Part shown: positions 1 through 9,163 of the stretch, one piece after another
Numbering within the stretch: position 1 is the first letter of the stretch
Layout: each line of letters opens with the position of its first letter
NCBI GenBank assembly: GCA_041821185.1
Contig: JBGUBD010000014.1
Location: 1 to 64,000, forward strand
DNA length: 64,000 bases
Direction of reading: 5' to 3'
From: Phycisphaerales bacterium AB-hyl4
GTDB lineage: Bacteria > Planctomycetota > Phycisphaerae > Phycisphaerales > Phycisphaeraceae
Notes under the pieces: generated by a model
The model's database searches: none
What the model was told of the DNA's origin: nothing
Seen by the model: the letters and a program-made list of their open reading frames with translations, nothing else
Made by a program: the position numbers and the translations under genes

Positions 1-2
1 CC

Positions 3-230
3 GCAGCGCTGCAGGCGGCTGAACAGCCGGGGGTGCGTGTGCTGAACGCAGCATCTCCGTGGGTGTGCGCCGATCGGCCAACGGCGGAGATTCTTCGCAA
101 CTGGTATGGGAGGGGAGTTGATCTGACCTACTTCGAGCAGGCTGGGCACGAACGCAGTGGCGTGTTTGACGTGCGCCGCATTCAGCAGGTGCTGGCGTTC
201 ACCCCACGCGATAGACCGGTCGAGCGTTAG
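3..230 (+). CDS. Partial CDS, C-terminal end of an NAD-dependent epimerase/dehydratase-like protein
   Basis: The frame is open from the left edge of the window, so the gene starts upstream and only about 75 residues are visible. The segment LNAASPWVCADRPTAEILRN followed by a late FDVRRIQQVLAFTPRD stretch looks like the C-terminus of extended SDR sugar epimerases, where a FDxxKAxxxLGWxP-type ending is usual. The catalytic part lies outside the window, so substrate and activity cannot be judged. It ends 41 nt before the GH78-type gene in the same orientation, and could belong to the same carbohydrate operon. The assignment rests on a short tail and is tentative. Confidence 0.45.
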   Translation, partial: AALQAAEQPGVRVLNAASPWVCADRPTAEILRNWYGRGVDLTYFEQAGHERSGVFDVRRIQQVLAFTPRDRPVER

Positions 231-271
231 TAGGGATTCGAAGAATTCCTGTGCACAGGGCAGACACTCAA

Positions 272-2728
272 ATGAGTAATAGCCGAGAATCTGGCGACGG
301 TGTGACGCTTGAGCATATGCGACGTTTTTCAACGTCCGTCATCGAGCCGACTGGTAACAGCAATATTCATCGCCGATACGCGATCGAGGCTGCGGCGTGG
401 GTGTGGCATCCTGACTGTGCGGTCGACGAACCGGCAGTGTTGCAGTTTACCAACACGTTTTCGCTCGATGAACCCACAACGATTCGGCTGCATCTCAGCG
501 CCGACCAGCGGTACGAGTTGTTGTTTGACGGGCGGTATGTGGGCATGGGACCGGACCGCTGCGATCTCGATCACTGGAGCTTCGCGTCATACGAGATCGA
601 CCTCGCGGCCGGTACGCATCGGTTTGACGTGCTCGCTTGGTGGATCGGTGCCGATGCGCCCACTGCTCAGGTCTCGCGCCGCGGCGGATTCATCTGCGCA
701 GCAGAGGGATTGGAAGCACAACTGAACACCGGCACGGGATCATGGCAGGTGCAGCGGCGGGCGGGGTGGTCGTTCGTTCACAAAGACATGCAGGCGTACC
801 ACGCGATCGGCGCGGCCCAGACGATCGACGGCTTGGCGTGGCACGAACCGGCAAAAGCCCCCCTCCAGCCGAGCGTCGTCGCCACCCCGATCAAGACCAA
901 CGACTACGGGATTGTGGCCGATCAGTGGCATTTGCACCCGAGCCCACTGCCGGACCTGCTTCGTCGCCCGATCCGCCCCGGCCGCATTCGCGCGGTATGG
1001 GTCGGCGACGGCGATATCGTGCACACCGAATCGACGTGCCATGAGCAGGTTCAGGCTTGGAATCAGCTCATCACGCAAGGCCAGTCAATCAATGTGCCTG
1101 CACGCACGGTCACCCGAATCCTCTGGGACCTGGAAAATTATCACTGTGGCTTCGCCAACGCGACGCTCAGCGGCGGCAACGGCAGCGCGTTGACCTTCGA
1201 ATGGGCCGAGTCGCTTTACAGCCTTGATAAGCAGGGCCAGCGATCCCCTCACAAGAACCACCGCGACGAGATCGAGGGCAAGGCGTTCTTCGGCTTCGGC
1301 GACACATTTCTCAACGACGGAGGCGAACATCGTGACTATCGCTCCTGTTGGTGGCGCTCGGGGCGATATGTGTGCCTGACCGTTCGCACAGGCGACGAGC
1401 CATTGCGCCTCGAGAATGTCGGCATTCTCGAAACCCGTTACCTCTGGCAGCCGACGGCGACATGGCATTGTAACGATGACGAGCTTGCGCCAGTCGCGGA
1501 CCTTGCCGTGCGAGGGCTTCAAATGTGCATGCACGAAACGTATATGGACTGCCCTTACTACGAGCAGATGATGTACGTCGGCGACACGCGCTTGCAGATG
1601 CTCGTCGGTTATATCTGTTCACCCGACGACAGGCTGACGCGTCGTGGCATCGAGTTGTTCGACTGGTCTCGCTCGAAGATGGGACTCGTCGCTGAGCGTT
1701 ACCCCAGTACGCCCCTTCAAATCAGTGCCACGTTCTCGCTGATCTGGATATCGATGGTTAAGGACTATGCCTGGTGGCGGCACGATCCGAACTGGGTACG
1801 GCAGCGACTGGTGGGCGTCCGCTGTCTGCTTGAGCAATTCAGGCCCATGCTCAACGAATCTGGCCTGCTCGGCAGCATGCCCGGCTGGTCGTTCGTGGAC
1901 TGGACGCCCGAGTGGACAAACGGCTGCCCCCCCGTGGGTCCGGATGGGGTGTCGGCGATCTACAATCTGCTGCTGATTCATGCCCTGCGTGATGCGGTGG
2001 CATTGGAGGAGGCATACGGTGAGCCGGCCCTGGCCCGTCGATGGCAGGACACCGCGGACCAATTGTCGAAGCAGGTGGTGGAAATCTTCTGGCACGAGCC
2101 GAGCGGCTGCTTAGCGGATGACGCAAGGCATCAGCACTTCAGTGAGCACGCGCAATGCCTTGCGCTGCTCACCAGGACACTCGTCGGCGACAAGGCCGAC
2201 GCAGCACTGGCGCGCCTGCTCAATGGCGAAGGGCTTGCTCACACCACAATCTACTTTTCGTTCTATCTGCTGGAGACCCTTTACCGATTCGGGCAAGGGG
2301 ATCGGATGATGCAGCAATTCGCGTTCTGGAAGCGTCTCGTTCAGCAGGGGCTGCGCACGCCGGTGGAGTTGCCGGAGCCCACCCGATCGGATTGCCATGC
2401 CTGGGGCGCTCACCCGCTGTTTCACTTCCACGCCTCGTTGGCTGGGATACGCCCCGCTGCGCCGGGCTTCAGCCAGGTGCGGATTGCCCCCGTAGCTGGA
2501 ACCGGCCTCAGGCGGATTGAAAGCCGTATTCCCCACCCGGCCGGCGAAGTGCGTGCGTCGCTTCGAATCGACCCTCACACCAATCATTGCCAGGGCGAAG
2601 TCGTCACGCCGCCTGGAATATCCGGGACGTTTGCCTGGGCGGATCAATCGGTTGACCTGATGGCAGGCCAACCGACCCCCATTTCCATCAGGCCGAGGGA
2701 CGCGAAGGCTGACACACAGAGCCGGTAG
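272..2728 (+). CDS. GH78-type alpha-L-rhamnosidase-like glycoside hydrolase
   Basis: An 818-residue protein when started at the ATG at 272; an in-frame GTG at 251 and an ATG at 317 are alternatives. The N-terminal ~330 residues are beta-rich, as expected of the accessory domains of this family. An (alpha/alpha)6 catalytic domain follows, with the segment DCPYYEQMMYVGDTR at about residue 426, the variant of the GH78 acid motif seen in many Planctomycetota and Bacteroidota members. The end (SDCHAWGAHPLF and the beta-rich tail) is the family's usual C-terminal domain. No signal peptide is evident, so it probably acts in the cytoplasm or is exported by an unrecognised route. The rhamnosidase role is inferred from the family. 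It lies directly upstream of a LacI regulator within a sugar locus. Confidence 0.82.
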   Translation: MSNSRESGDGVTLEHMRRFSTSVIEPTGNSNIHRRYAIEAAAWVWHPDCAVDEPAVLQFTNTFSLDEPTTIRLHLSADQRYELLFDGRYVGMGPDRCDLDHWSFASYEIDLAAGTHRFDVLAWWIGADAPTAQVSRRGGFICAAEGLEAQLNTGTGSWQVQRRAGWSFVHKDMQAYHAIGAAQTIDGLAWHEPAKAPLQPSVVATPIKTNDYGIVADQWHLHPSPLPDLLRRPIRPGRIRAVWVGDGDIVHTESTCHEQVQAWNQLITQGQSINVPARTVTRILWDLENYHCGFANATLSGGNGSALTFEWAESLYSLDKQGQRSPHKNHRDEIEGKAFFGFGDTFLNDGGEHRDYRSCWWRSGRYVCLTVRTGDEPLRLENVGILETRYLWQPTATWHCNDDELAPVADLAVRGLQMCMHETYMDCPYYEQMMYVGDTRLQMLVGYICSPDDRLTRRGIELFDWSRSKMGLVAERYPSTPLQISATFSLIWISMVKDYAWWRHDPNWVRQRLVGVRCLLEQFRPMLNESGLLGSMPGWSFVDWTPEWTNGCPPVGPDGVSAIYNLLLIHALRDAVALEEAYGEPALARRWQDTADQLSKQVVEIFWHEPSGCLADDARHQHFSEHAQCLALLTRTLVGDKADAALARLLNGEGLAHTTIYFSFYLLETLYRFGQGDRMMQQFAFWKRLVQQGLRTPVELPEPTRSDCHAWGAHPLFHFHASLAGIRPAAPGFSQVRIAPVAGTGLRRIESRIPHPAGEVRASLRIDPHTNHCQGEVVTPPGISGTFAWADQSVDLMAGQPTPISIRPRDAKADTQSR

Positions 2729-2919
2729 GCCGTTTGTTCGCCCACGAAAGCTCGCTCGTCCCCCATCCATCCCCCCAGCCACCGCAGCGCCTGCGTGGAT
2801 CTTGTCGATCGCTGCGATCGTCGGCCAGTTTCTCATCGCCGACCCCCTCGGCGAGGTGTGTTCTGATCATACGCAAATATTTATTCAATAGATTGTTATT
2901 CGCAAACCCACCAAGACCC

Positions 2920-2969
2920 TTGACAGGGCGAGGAAGCAAGGTAAACTCGGTTTAAGAAACCAGAGTTTC
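2920..2969 (+). promoter_or_regulatory. Promoter and two tandem operator-like palindromes before the LacI gene
   Basis: TTGACA at 2920-2925 is followed 16 nt later by TAAACT at 2942-2947, a reasonable -35/-10 pair. The -10 lies inside a perfect dyad, TAAAC-TCG-GTTTA (2942-2954). A second perfect dyad, GAAAC-CAGA-GTTTC (2956-2969), follows immediately and ends 3 nt before the start codon. Both resemble LacI-family half sites. Their position suggests autorepression of the downstream regulator and possibly a shared operator for the locus (inference). Confidence 0.6.
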
Positions 2970-2972
2970 CAA

Positions 2973-4046
2973 ATGCCTGAACCGCTCGACAACCTGAAAC
3001 CCGTGGCCAGCGCCAACGGCCGCCGGGCAACCATGACGCAGGTGGCTGAGGCTGCCGGTGTGACCAAAGGCACGGTCTCGAAAGTTCTTCGAGGCGGCGA
3101 CGGTTTCTCGGACGAAACGCGACGCCGGGTGATGGCCGCCGTGCAAAATTTTCAGTATCGCCGTTCGACGGAGCAGCAGCGCCGGGGGCGGGTGCATATC
3201 GGGCAGATCGGATTTATGGCTGTCGGGCCCGGCCCGGCGTCGACACTGATCGCTGGCAATGTAGGGGCGGGTTACCTGCTGTCGATGTTCGAAGGTTGCA
3301 CAGCCGAGGCGGTGGAACGCGGGGAAAGCATCTCGCTGTGTCGCATGACATGGGATGAATTGGCCCAGGGTAAGATTCCCGCGGCCGTGGCGCGCAATAA
3401 CGTGGACGGTATCGTGGTCCGGGGGGCGATCGATGACAAGGTCGCCTCATGGCTAGCCAGCCTGCGCGTGCCGGTGGTGCTGGCGGATTGTGATCGTCAT
3501 CTCACGCAGTTTTCGCACGTGCGTATCGAGCATGTGCGCACGATGAGCAAGGTGGTGGATCACCTGACCGCCCGCGGCGGGCAGCAGTTTGCCGTGATCG
3601 CAGGCGACATGGATCACCTCAATGCTCAGGAGCGTCTGGCGGGGCTGCAGGTGGCGTTGACGCGGCGCGGCTTGTCGTTCGGGCCCGATGCGATTGTCAG
3701 CAGTTCGGATTGGGGGCCGGACGATGGTCGGCGAGGCGTGCGGACCTTGATCGAGCGGGGCGTCAAATTCGACGCACTCGTCTGCCAGAACGACGGCATT
3801 GCGATGGGGGCGCTGGCGGAATTGAAGCAGCGCGGTGTGGCGGTGCCGGACGAAGTGCGTGTCGTGGGCTACGACGATTTTCCGTTCGCCGCGACACTGG
3901 ATCCGCCGTTGACGTCGGTGGGCAATTTCACGTTTCGTTTGGGGCAGGCGGCCGCCGGTCTGTTGTATGACGAAATCCGTCTTGGCAAGTCCGAGCGCAA
4001 GCAGGTGGTTATCGAGGGGGAAGTGATTTCCCGGAAGTCGACGTGA
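2973..4046 (+). CDS. LacI-family transcriptional regulator
   Basis: 357 residues. The N-terminal helix-turn-helix reads MTQVAEAAGVTKGTVSKVLR (residues ~22-41), the classic LacI recognition helix, followed by a hinge and a periplasmic-binding-protein-like effector domain. The usual late motif GYDDFPFAATLDPPLTSV is present at about residues 298-315. It probably binds a sugar derived from the substrate of the neighbouring GH78 and DUF4091 enzymes. The start ATG lies 3 nt after a palindrome, so a repressor bound there would block its own transcription. It overlaps the long upstream frame of the next gene, but that gene's real start is 69 nt downstream of this stop. Confidence 0.92.
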   Translation: MPEPLDNLKPVASANGRRATMTQVAEAAGVTKGTVSKVLRGGDGFSDETRRRVMAAVQNFQYRRSTEQQRRGRVHIGQIGFMAVGPGPASTLIAGNVGAGYLLSMFEGCTAEAVERGESISLCRMTWDELAQGKIPAAVARNNVDGIVVRGAIDDKVASWLASLRVPVVLADCDRHLTQFSHVRIEHVRTMSKVVDHLTARGGQQFAVIAGDMDHLNAQERLAGLQVALTRRGLSFGPDAIVSSSDWGPDDGRRGVRTLIERGVKFDALVCQNDGIAMGALAELKQRGVAVPDEVRVVGYDDFPFAATLDPPLTSVGNFTFRLGQAAAGLLYDEIRLGKSERKQVVIEGEVISRKST

Positions 4047-4114
4047 GGTCCGCGAATGTCGGATTAAAACATATTTGTCAGTTCTATCTTCTCACTACTC
4101 TATGGAGGACGGTC

Positions 4115-4855
4115 ATGTTGAATTCACGATTGACGATGGGTGTTGCCGCGATGGCGATGACGGCATCGTTGGCCCTGCCGGCGCAGGCCAGTTTCATTGC
4201 AACGGACAATTTCGAGGATGGCGACTTCACAAGCAACCCGACGTGGGTTGCGCATACGGACGGTTTCAGTGTGGCAACAACTGGGTGGGGCAGTCGATCC
4301 TACCTGCGAGTTGAACCGAGCACTGCGTACAATAGTACGATCTCGCTGGACCTGAAGCAGTTCGACCTGCTGGATCTGAGCCAGTCCTTTGCGATCAGTT
4401 TTGAAACAAGAACGGCCGCTTCAAACCATGACGGCCACGTCGTGCAATTCAGTCTATTCGATGCGGCCACGGAAACAGGTTACACCGTAACGGCGACGGA
4501 GATGTCCACGATGTTCGGCTCGTCGGGCTTTGCCCGTGGAAATTACCGTGCGATTGCCGCTACGCTAGGGTCGCAAAACCTGCCCACCAATGCCACGAGT
4601 GTCCTGATCACGCTCGAATACAACCCGTCCAACGACGAAGTGATCGTTACTCGAAATGATAGTCTAGTTGGAAGTTTCATCGGCTCACAAGGCCTCGGTG
4701 AACTGGATACCTTTGAAATTCGTCTTGGAAATACCGGCGGAGCACCGGTTCGCTACTTCGATAACTTCCAGATCGAAGGCACAATGATCCCCGAGCCGGG
4801 TTCGCTCGCGCTGCTGTCTTTGGGTGCCCTGGCTTTGATGCGTCGCCGTCATTGA
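4115..4855 (+). CDS. PEP-CTERM sorting domain protein (exported, probably surface-anchored)
   Basis: 246 residues from the ATG at 4115, chosen because GGAGG lies 8-12 nt upstream. Residues 1-25 form a signal peptide ending near PAQAS. The body (DNFEDGDF, then beta-rich sequence with YFDNFQIEGT) resembles a concanavalin-like carbohydrate-binding fold of the LamG or FED type. The last ~22 residues are a textbook PEP-CTERM tail: IPEPGSLALL, a hydrophobic stretch and MRRRH. By family knowledge the tail is processed by an exosortase and the protein is retained at, or released from, the cell surface. It is placed between LacI and a pseudopilin, so a polysaccharide-binding role is plausible, but the substrate is unknown. 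Confidence 0.85.
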   Translation: MLNSRLTMGVAAMAMTASLALPAQASFIATDNFEDGDFTSNPTWVAHTDGFSVATTGWGSRSYLRVEPSTAYNSTISLDLKQFDLLDLSQSFAISFETRTAASNHDGHVVQFSLFDAATETGYTVTATEMSTMFGSSGFARGNYRAIAATLGSQNLPTNATSVLITLEYNPSNDEVIVTRNDSLVGSFIGSQGLGELDTFEIRLGNTGGAPVRYFDNFQIEGTMIPEPGSLALLSLGALALMRRRH

Positions 4856-4941
4856 GAATTTGAGAAACGGCGGCGGTCGATCCCCTATGTCCGTACTTGT
4901 TGTTGCGGTCCGCCGTATCGTCCCTTGAAAGGAGCCTCGCG

Positions 4942-5724
4942 ATGAGATGTTGTATTGTGGCGTCGGCGAGGGGTGTTGCAAGACGTGTGAATCGATGCTC
5001 CGGTGGCCGTGGGGCGGGGCTGTCCTCAGTACCGGTTGGAAGGGGCAAACGAGCGAGGCCGGGAATTTCGTCCTCGCCCGGGTTTACATTAATCGAGCTG
5101 CTCGTGGTGATATCAATCATCGCGCTGCTTATCGCCATTCTCCTGCCGGCGTTGCGTCAAGCCAGGATGGCGGCCGCCAGCATTCAGTGTGCGTCCAATC
5201 AGCGGCAGCTTATTCTAGCCTACACCATGTATGCCGATGACAACCAGGAGTATTTGCCGCTCTGGTTCGGGCCATCCCGACCATCGTCGTACGGGGCCTC
5301 GCATCAGTTCTATCTGATCGATGCAGCCCCTTATCTGCAAGGTGATGACGTACACCAATGCTCCGCGTCCAGCGACCATGGGTCTGTCTTGGGTAGGCAG
5401 GTCAGCATTGGCTACAACTTTCATCTTGGGTTTCGAGATGGCGGCGGCTGGTACGCGCCACCGTATTATATGCCACATCGCACTGGACAGATTCGACAGC
5501 CTTCCAGGTTTGTAATGACGGCTGACAAGCGTCCGCCGTCCACCAGTACAGGGTGGATCAGTGGTGGAGTGTTTATTAATGAAAGATGGAACACCCCCGT
5601 AGACCCGGGAATGATCCTCCCTCGGCATGTGAACAACGGGGCAAGTCTCGGCTTCCTCGACGGCCATGTTGAAACGGTCGAGGAAGGTCGGTGGGGCAGT
5701 TTTACGTGGACACAGCCACAATGA
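4942..5724 (+). CDS. Pseudopilin-like protein with prepilin cleavage motif and H-x9-DG motif
   Basis: 260 residues from the ATG at 4942, preceded by AAAGGAGCC. The prepilin motif GFTLIELLVVISIIALLIAI begins near residue 47, so the leader before the cleavage site is unusually long and Arg-rich. A hydrophobic helix is followed by a globular domain (SIQCASNQRQLILAYTMYAD) and an H-x9-DG signature, HVNNGASLGFLDGH, near the C-terminus. This is the Planctomycetota/Lentisphaerota family often found in large numbers beside glycan-degrading genes. Processing by a prepilin peptidase and assembly into a type II secretion-like or surface structure is inferred from the motif. Confidence 0.85.
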   Translation: MRCCIVASARGVARRVNRCSGGRGAGLSSVPVGRGKRARPGISSSPGFTLIELLVVISIIALLIAILLPALRQARMAAASIQCASNQRQLILAYTMYADDNQEYLPLWFGPSRPSSYGASHQFYLIDAAPYLQGDDVHQCSASSDHGSVLGRQVSIGYNFHLGFRDGGGWYAPPYYMPHRTGQIRQPSRFVMTADKRPPSTSTGWISGGVFINERWNTPVDPGMILPRHVNNGASLGFLDGHVETVEEGRWGSFTWTQPQ

Positions 5725-5801
5725 ACGGGCGGCGCGGAGAGACGGTTCGGTACGAATGTCGCCTTGTCACCTCGGCATCCTGGCGAACGCAACTTATATC
5801 T

Positions 5802-5815
5802 CCGCCCCGGGGCGG
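5802..5815. other. Perfect 14-bp GC palindrome between pseudopilin and DUF4091 genes
   Basis: CCGCCCC-GGGGCGG is a perfect self-complementary block lying 78 nt after the pseudopilin stop and 49 nt before the next start. No T-run follows, so it is a weak terminator candidate. It could also be a protein site or an mRNA structure. Confidence 0.3.
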
Positions 5816-5863
5816 GTTGGTATGAAGCCGGTTATCACACGCAGCTAGTAATAAGGTAATGGT

Positions 5864-8089
5864 ATGGATGAGCGAAGCATGGGCCGTTCTGGCTGGGACG
5901 GCAGTCGCAGTTCTGCAACCGGATTGCGTTGGTTGTTTGCCCTCGCGTTGCTGGTGACGCCGACCGCCGCGTTTGCGGATGATTATGAATGGCTGCATCG
6001 CCCTTTTTCTGATCGCAGCAATGAACGGGCGATCGGAACGGTTTCTTCGCTGGTCGACGTCTTTCCCGACAAGCCGCCAGCGGCGGCTGATCTCGCGCCG
6101 GAACTCACCCTTAGTGCTGCTCGCAATGAGTCCGAGAGTGGGCAGGTCGTGCTGATCGCTGGTGATGAACCACTGAGTATCAATGATGTAACCGTCAGCG
6201 ATCTGCGGGGGGGGCAGAGAGTTCTCTCAAGCGAGCATCTTGAAGTGCGCCTGGTGGGATATGTAGATATTCAAAATCCCTCGTGGCGAAGTATCGGGCG
6301 GCGCGGGTTGTATCCCGACCCACTGATGCGATTTCGGCCGTTCACCTGCCCGCCGGGCCAAGCGAGATCGCTTTGGGTTACGGTCAGCGTGCCAGAGGAC
6401 GCATCGGCGGGCATGTATCGCGGGGCACTGACGCTTCACCATGACGATGGGGGTGAGGAACAGGTGCCGATCGTCGTGCGTGTATTCAACTTCACGCTGC
6501 CGGAAGCCCCGCAGTTTCATACAAGCTACTGGAGCCATTTTTCGGGCACATACGACGTGGAATCGGAGGGCGACATCCTGGATGAAATGATTCGGATGTT
6601 CGGTTCCTATCGCGTTTCGACATCCGTGGCTCAGCCCGGGGATGTGAAATTCTATTATGAAGCAGACGGTTCGATCACCTGCGATTGGGACGCTATGCGG
6701 CGACGGCTTGAACTCGCCGTCGAAAGCGGGTTTCGTACGTTAAACGTGGGGCCCGGGGTGCAAGGGGTTCACGGGGACGCGGCCATCCAAAATACGCGCC
6801 GCGTACTGGACCGTGAGACCGGGGAGCCGGTGAGTTCTGAGGTCGCTGCGTCGTTGTCGGCCGACGACATGGTGGCTGCCTACCTCGTGCCACTTGCGGA
6901 CTGGCTTGAAGAGCGGGATCTGCTCGACCGGGCTTACATTCAAATTCGCGACGAAGAGATGAATCAGCAGGCCTGGTTCACCGAATTCCAGCCGTATGTC
7001 GAACGGATGCGGCGTGTCGAGCCGCGCATCGCCTTGCTCAGTGTGTTGGGGCTGCATCCGATCACGCAGGGTTGGTTCGATATCTACGCGCCGCATACGG
7101 GCTTCCATAATAAGGAGGCCTACGAGATGGTACGGACCGGTGTGTCTTTGCGTGGGGAGAAAAATTTCCCCGCGGATGTCACCGCAAGTTCGACGGGCGG
7201 TTGGTCGAACGCCAGTTTCTACAAGTATGATCCGAACGACGCCTACGACGGTAGTCACTATACGAAATGGATTCCTGCGACTGCTCCAACGTCTGACGAA
7301 CCTCAATGGCTTGAGTTCCAGTTTGAGGAGCCGGTCGAGTTAGACGGCATGGCGCTCACGCCGTATGGCAGTCCAGATCAAGACGTGCAGTGGTACCTGG
7401 AAGGGTCGCAGGACGGTGAGACGTTCGAGCCAATCAATTTGCGTGTGCGCGGTGATTCACACGAATACGCATTTGATCGGAATACATGGAAGGCAATGCG
7501 AATTACGTGGACACGAGGCGACCGGGCGTTTGTTTCGACGGCGCACCAGTATGTGCCGCCGCCGGAGCCGTTGACGGCCGGTCTTCGTCAGGTTGAATTC
7601 CTTGGTGAAGGCCTCCCCCGGGAGGCGACGCTGCCGCGAGATAGCATACGCCCCGCAAAGATGATGTGGGAGTACAACGTGGACGCCGATTTCCCTGGTG
7701 CGGCAGCCGACAACAGGCCGATCGAAGCACGTCTGGTAGCCTGGCAAAGCTGGATTCGCGGCCTTCAAGGCTACTTGAATTATGGCGGCGGACAATGGGC
7801 GCTGACCCGGACCGAACGGGTGGTCGATCCTGATACATGGGTCTATCCGACCTCGACCAACGGCAGCGCGGCAATTGTCTATGCGGGACCTGACGAGGTA
7901 CTTCCGTCTATTCGCCTGGCGCGATTACGCGACGGTGTTGATGACTACGACTATCTCGTGCTGATGAAAGAGCGTTGGCCGAATCACCGTTTGCTCGCGG
8001 AACTGCGACAGCGGGGGTTGGAGGTCTGCCGAACGCCGGGAACATTGATTCCCAATCGAGAACTCATGGGAAATACCTTGGGGCGATAA
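5864..8089 (+). CDS. Secreted DUF4091/GH123-like glycoside hydrolase with an internal discoidin-like domain
   Basis: 741 residues. An N-terminal signal segment (RWLFALALLVTPTAAFADD, about residues 24-42) indicates export. Residues ~60-220 form a beta domain like the N-terminal part of GH123/DUF4091 proteins. A TIM-barrel-like region follows with IRDEEMNQ at 361-368, where the DE pair (363-364) matches the position of the GH123 catalytic pair. Residues ~439-577 look like an F5/8 type C (discoidin) domain (VTASSTGGWSN, YDGSHYTKWIP, EPQWLEFQFEEPV). The C-terminus returns to DUF4091 with LRDGVDDYDYLVLM at ~688. Action on an amino-sugar-containing glycan is a family inference. It starts 139 nt after the pseudopilin gene. 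Confidence 0.8.
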   Translation: MDERSMGRSGWDGSRSSATGLRWLFALALLVTPTAAFADDYEWLHRPFSDRSNERAIGTVSSLVDVFPDKPPAAADLAPELTLSAARNESESGQVVLIAGDEPLSINDVTVSDLRGGQRVLSSEHLEVRLVGYVDIQNPSWRSIGRRGLYPDPLMRFRPFTCPPGQARSLWVTVSVPEDASAGMYRGALTLHHDDGGEEQVPIVVRVFNFTLPEAPQFHTSYWSHFSGTYDVESEGDILDEMIRMFGSYRVSTSVAQPGDVKFYYEADGSITCDWDAMRRRLELAVESGFRTLNVGPGVQGVHGDAAIQNTRRVLDRETGEPVSSEVAASLSADDMVAAYLVPLADWLEERDLLDRAYIQIRDEEMNQQAWFTEFQPYVERMRRVEPRIALLSVLGLHPITQGWFDIYAPHTGFHNKEAYEMVRTGVSLRGEKNFPADVTASSTGGWSNASFYKYDPNDAYDGSHYTKWIPATAPTSDEPQWLEFQFEEPVELDGMALTPYGSPDQDVQWYLEGSQDGETFEPINLRVRGDSHEYAFDRNTWKAMRITWTRGDRAFVSTAHQYVPPPEPLTAGLRQVEFLGEGLPREATLPRDSIRPAKMMWEYNVDADFPGAAADNRPIEARLVAWQSWIRGLQGYLNYGGGQWALTRTERVVDPDTWVYPTSTNGSAAIVYAGPDEVLPSIRLARLRDGVDDYDYLVLMKERWPNHRLLAELRQRGLEVCRTPGTLIPNRELMGNTLGR

Positions 8090-8129
8090 CGGCCGACGCT
8101 GGCATGCCTGGGCAAACAAGGAGCGCGCG

Positions 8130-8981
8130 ATGGCGTGGACGATCAGTGCCTTTGCTGACGAAGCGGGTAATCCCCTGGATGAGCAAGTAAGCGCCCTTCA
8201 GCGGGCGGGCATAACTTTTATCGACCTTCGTCGACTCGACGGACATCTCATCACCGATTTGTCCCAAGACCTTGCCAAACAGGCGAAGCAGAAGTTGGAC
8301 GACGCGGACATTACCGTGCATATGCTCGGCTCGCCGATCGGCAAAATCGATGTCACGGACGATATGGAGATCGACTTGGCGAAGCTTCGGCATATTGCCA
8401 AAATGCGCGATGTTTTTGGTTGCAACACTTTTCGTATCTTCAGCTACTACAACAGAACCGGGCTCGGCCATGATGAATGGCAGCAACGATCGATCGACCA
8501 CCTGAAGCAACTGATTGACCTCGCCGACGAACTCGACCTCGTGCTCTACCATGAAAACGAAGGTGGCATTTTCGGCGACAGATCCGACAACGTTCGAGTC
8601 ATCGCCGAACTGCGATGCGATCGATTCAAGCTGATCTACGACTTCGCCAATTACCTCCACACAGGGGAAGCAGGATGGGAAATATGGCGCAAGTGCAAGG
8701 ACATCACCGACGGCTTCCACCTCAAGGACCGGCGAAAGGACGGAGCGCATGTCCCGATGGGGCAAGGTGAGACCCATGCTCGTGCGATACTTGAAGATGC
8801 GGCCAATTCAGGTTGGTGTGGCCCCTGCACGATCGAACCGCACATGAGCAACTCCGAGGCTGCCTTCTCGCACGGAGCCGGCGCCCGGGTGTTCGCCGAC
8901 ATGCCGCAATCCGAGTCGTTCCACATTGCCGCCACCGAGGCGATTGCCCTGCTGAACACGCTGAGAAACAATGGGTGCTGA
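8130..8981 (+). CDS. Sugar phosphate isomerase/epimerase-like TIM barrel protein (first copy)
   Basis: 283 residues, with a good Shine-Dalgarno (AAGGAG) 9 nt before the ATG. The fold is the xylose-isomerase-like (AP endonuclease 2) TIM barrel: ISAFADEAG at the N-terminus, YHENEGG, LIYDFANY, DGFHLKDRR and CTIEPHM carry the Glu, Asp and His residues that usually bind a divalent metal. No signal peptide, so it is cytoplasmic. These proteins isomerise or epimerise sugars or inositol derivatives; which one cannot be read from sequence. It follows the DUF4091 gene by 40 nt, implying co-transcription and action on the released sugar. Confidence 0.82.
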   Translation: MAWTISAFADEAGNPLDEQVSALQRAGITFIDLRRLDGHLITDLSQDLAKQAKQKLDDADITVHMLGSPIGKIDVTDDMEIDLAKLRHIAKMRDVFGCNTFRIFSYYNRTGLGHDEWQQRSIDHLKQLIDLADELDLVLYHENEGGIFGDRSDNVRVIAELRCDRFKLIYDFANYLHTGEAGWEIWRKCKDITDGFHLKDRRKDGAHVPMGQGETHARAILEDAANSGWCGPCTIEPHMSNSEAAFSHGAGARVFADMPQSESFHIAATEAIALLNTLRNNGC

Positions 8982-9163
8982 ATGGGCATCCACCGCCCCG
9001 GGATTGAGCGACTCCCGCAATCGATCCCGCTTGAGCGTCCGGATGATGCAATATTGTAAGGTGGCTGCCGCCTATGCAAGGCTTTGGTCTGCACGCTGAC
9101 GGTGTGGCGTAATGCTTCAAGTGTAAGGCATTCAGCTGCTTTCCCCGAAACAAGAACGATTAA

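Noticed and set aside
5802..5815. Rho-independent terminator at the GC palindrome
   Set aside because: No run of T follows and the palindrome has no loop bases, so a terminator is not supported.
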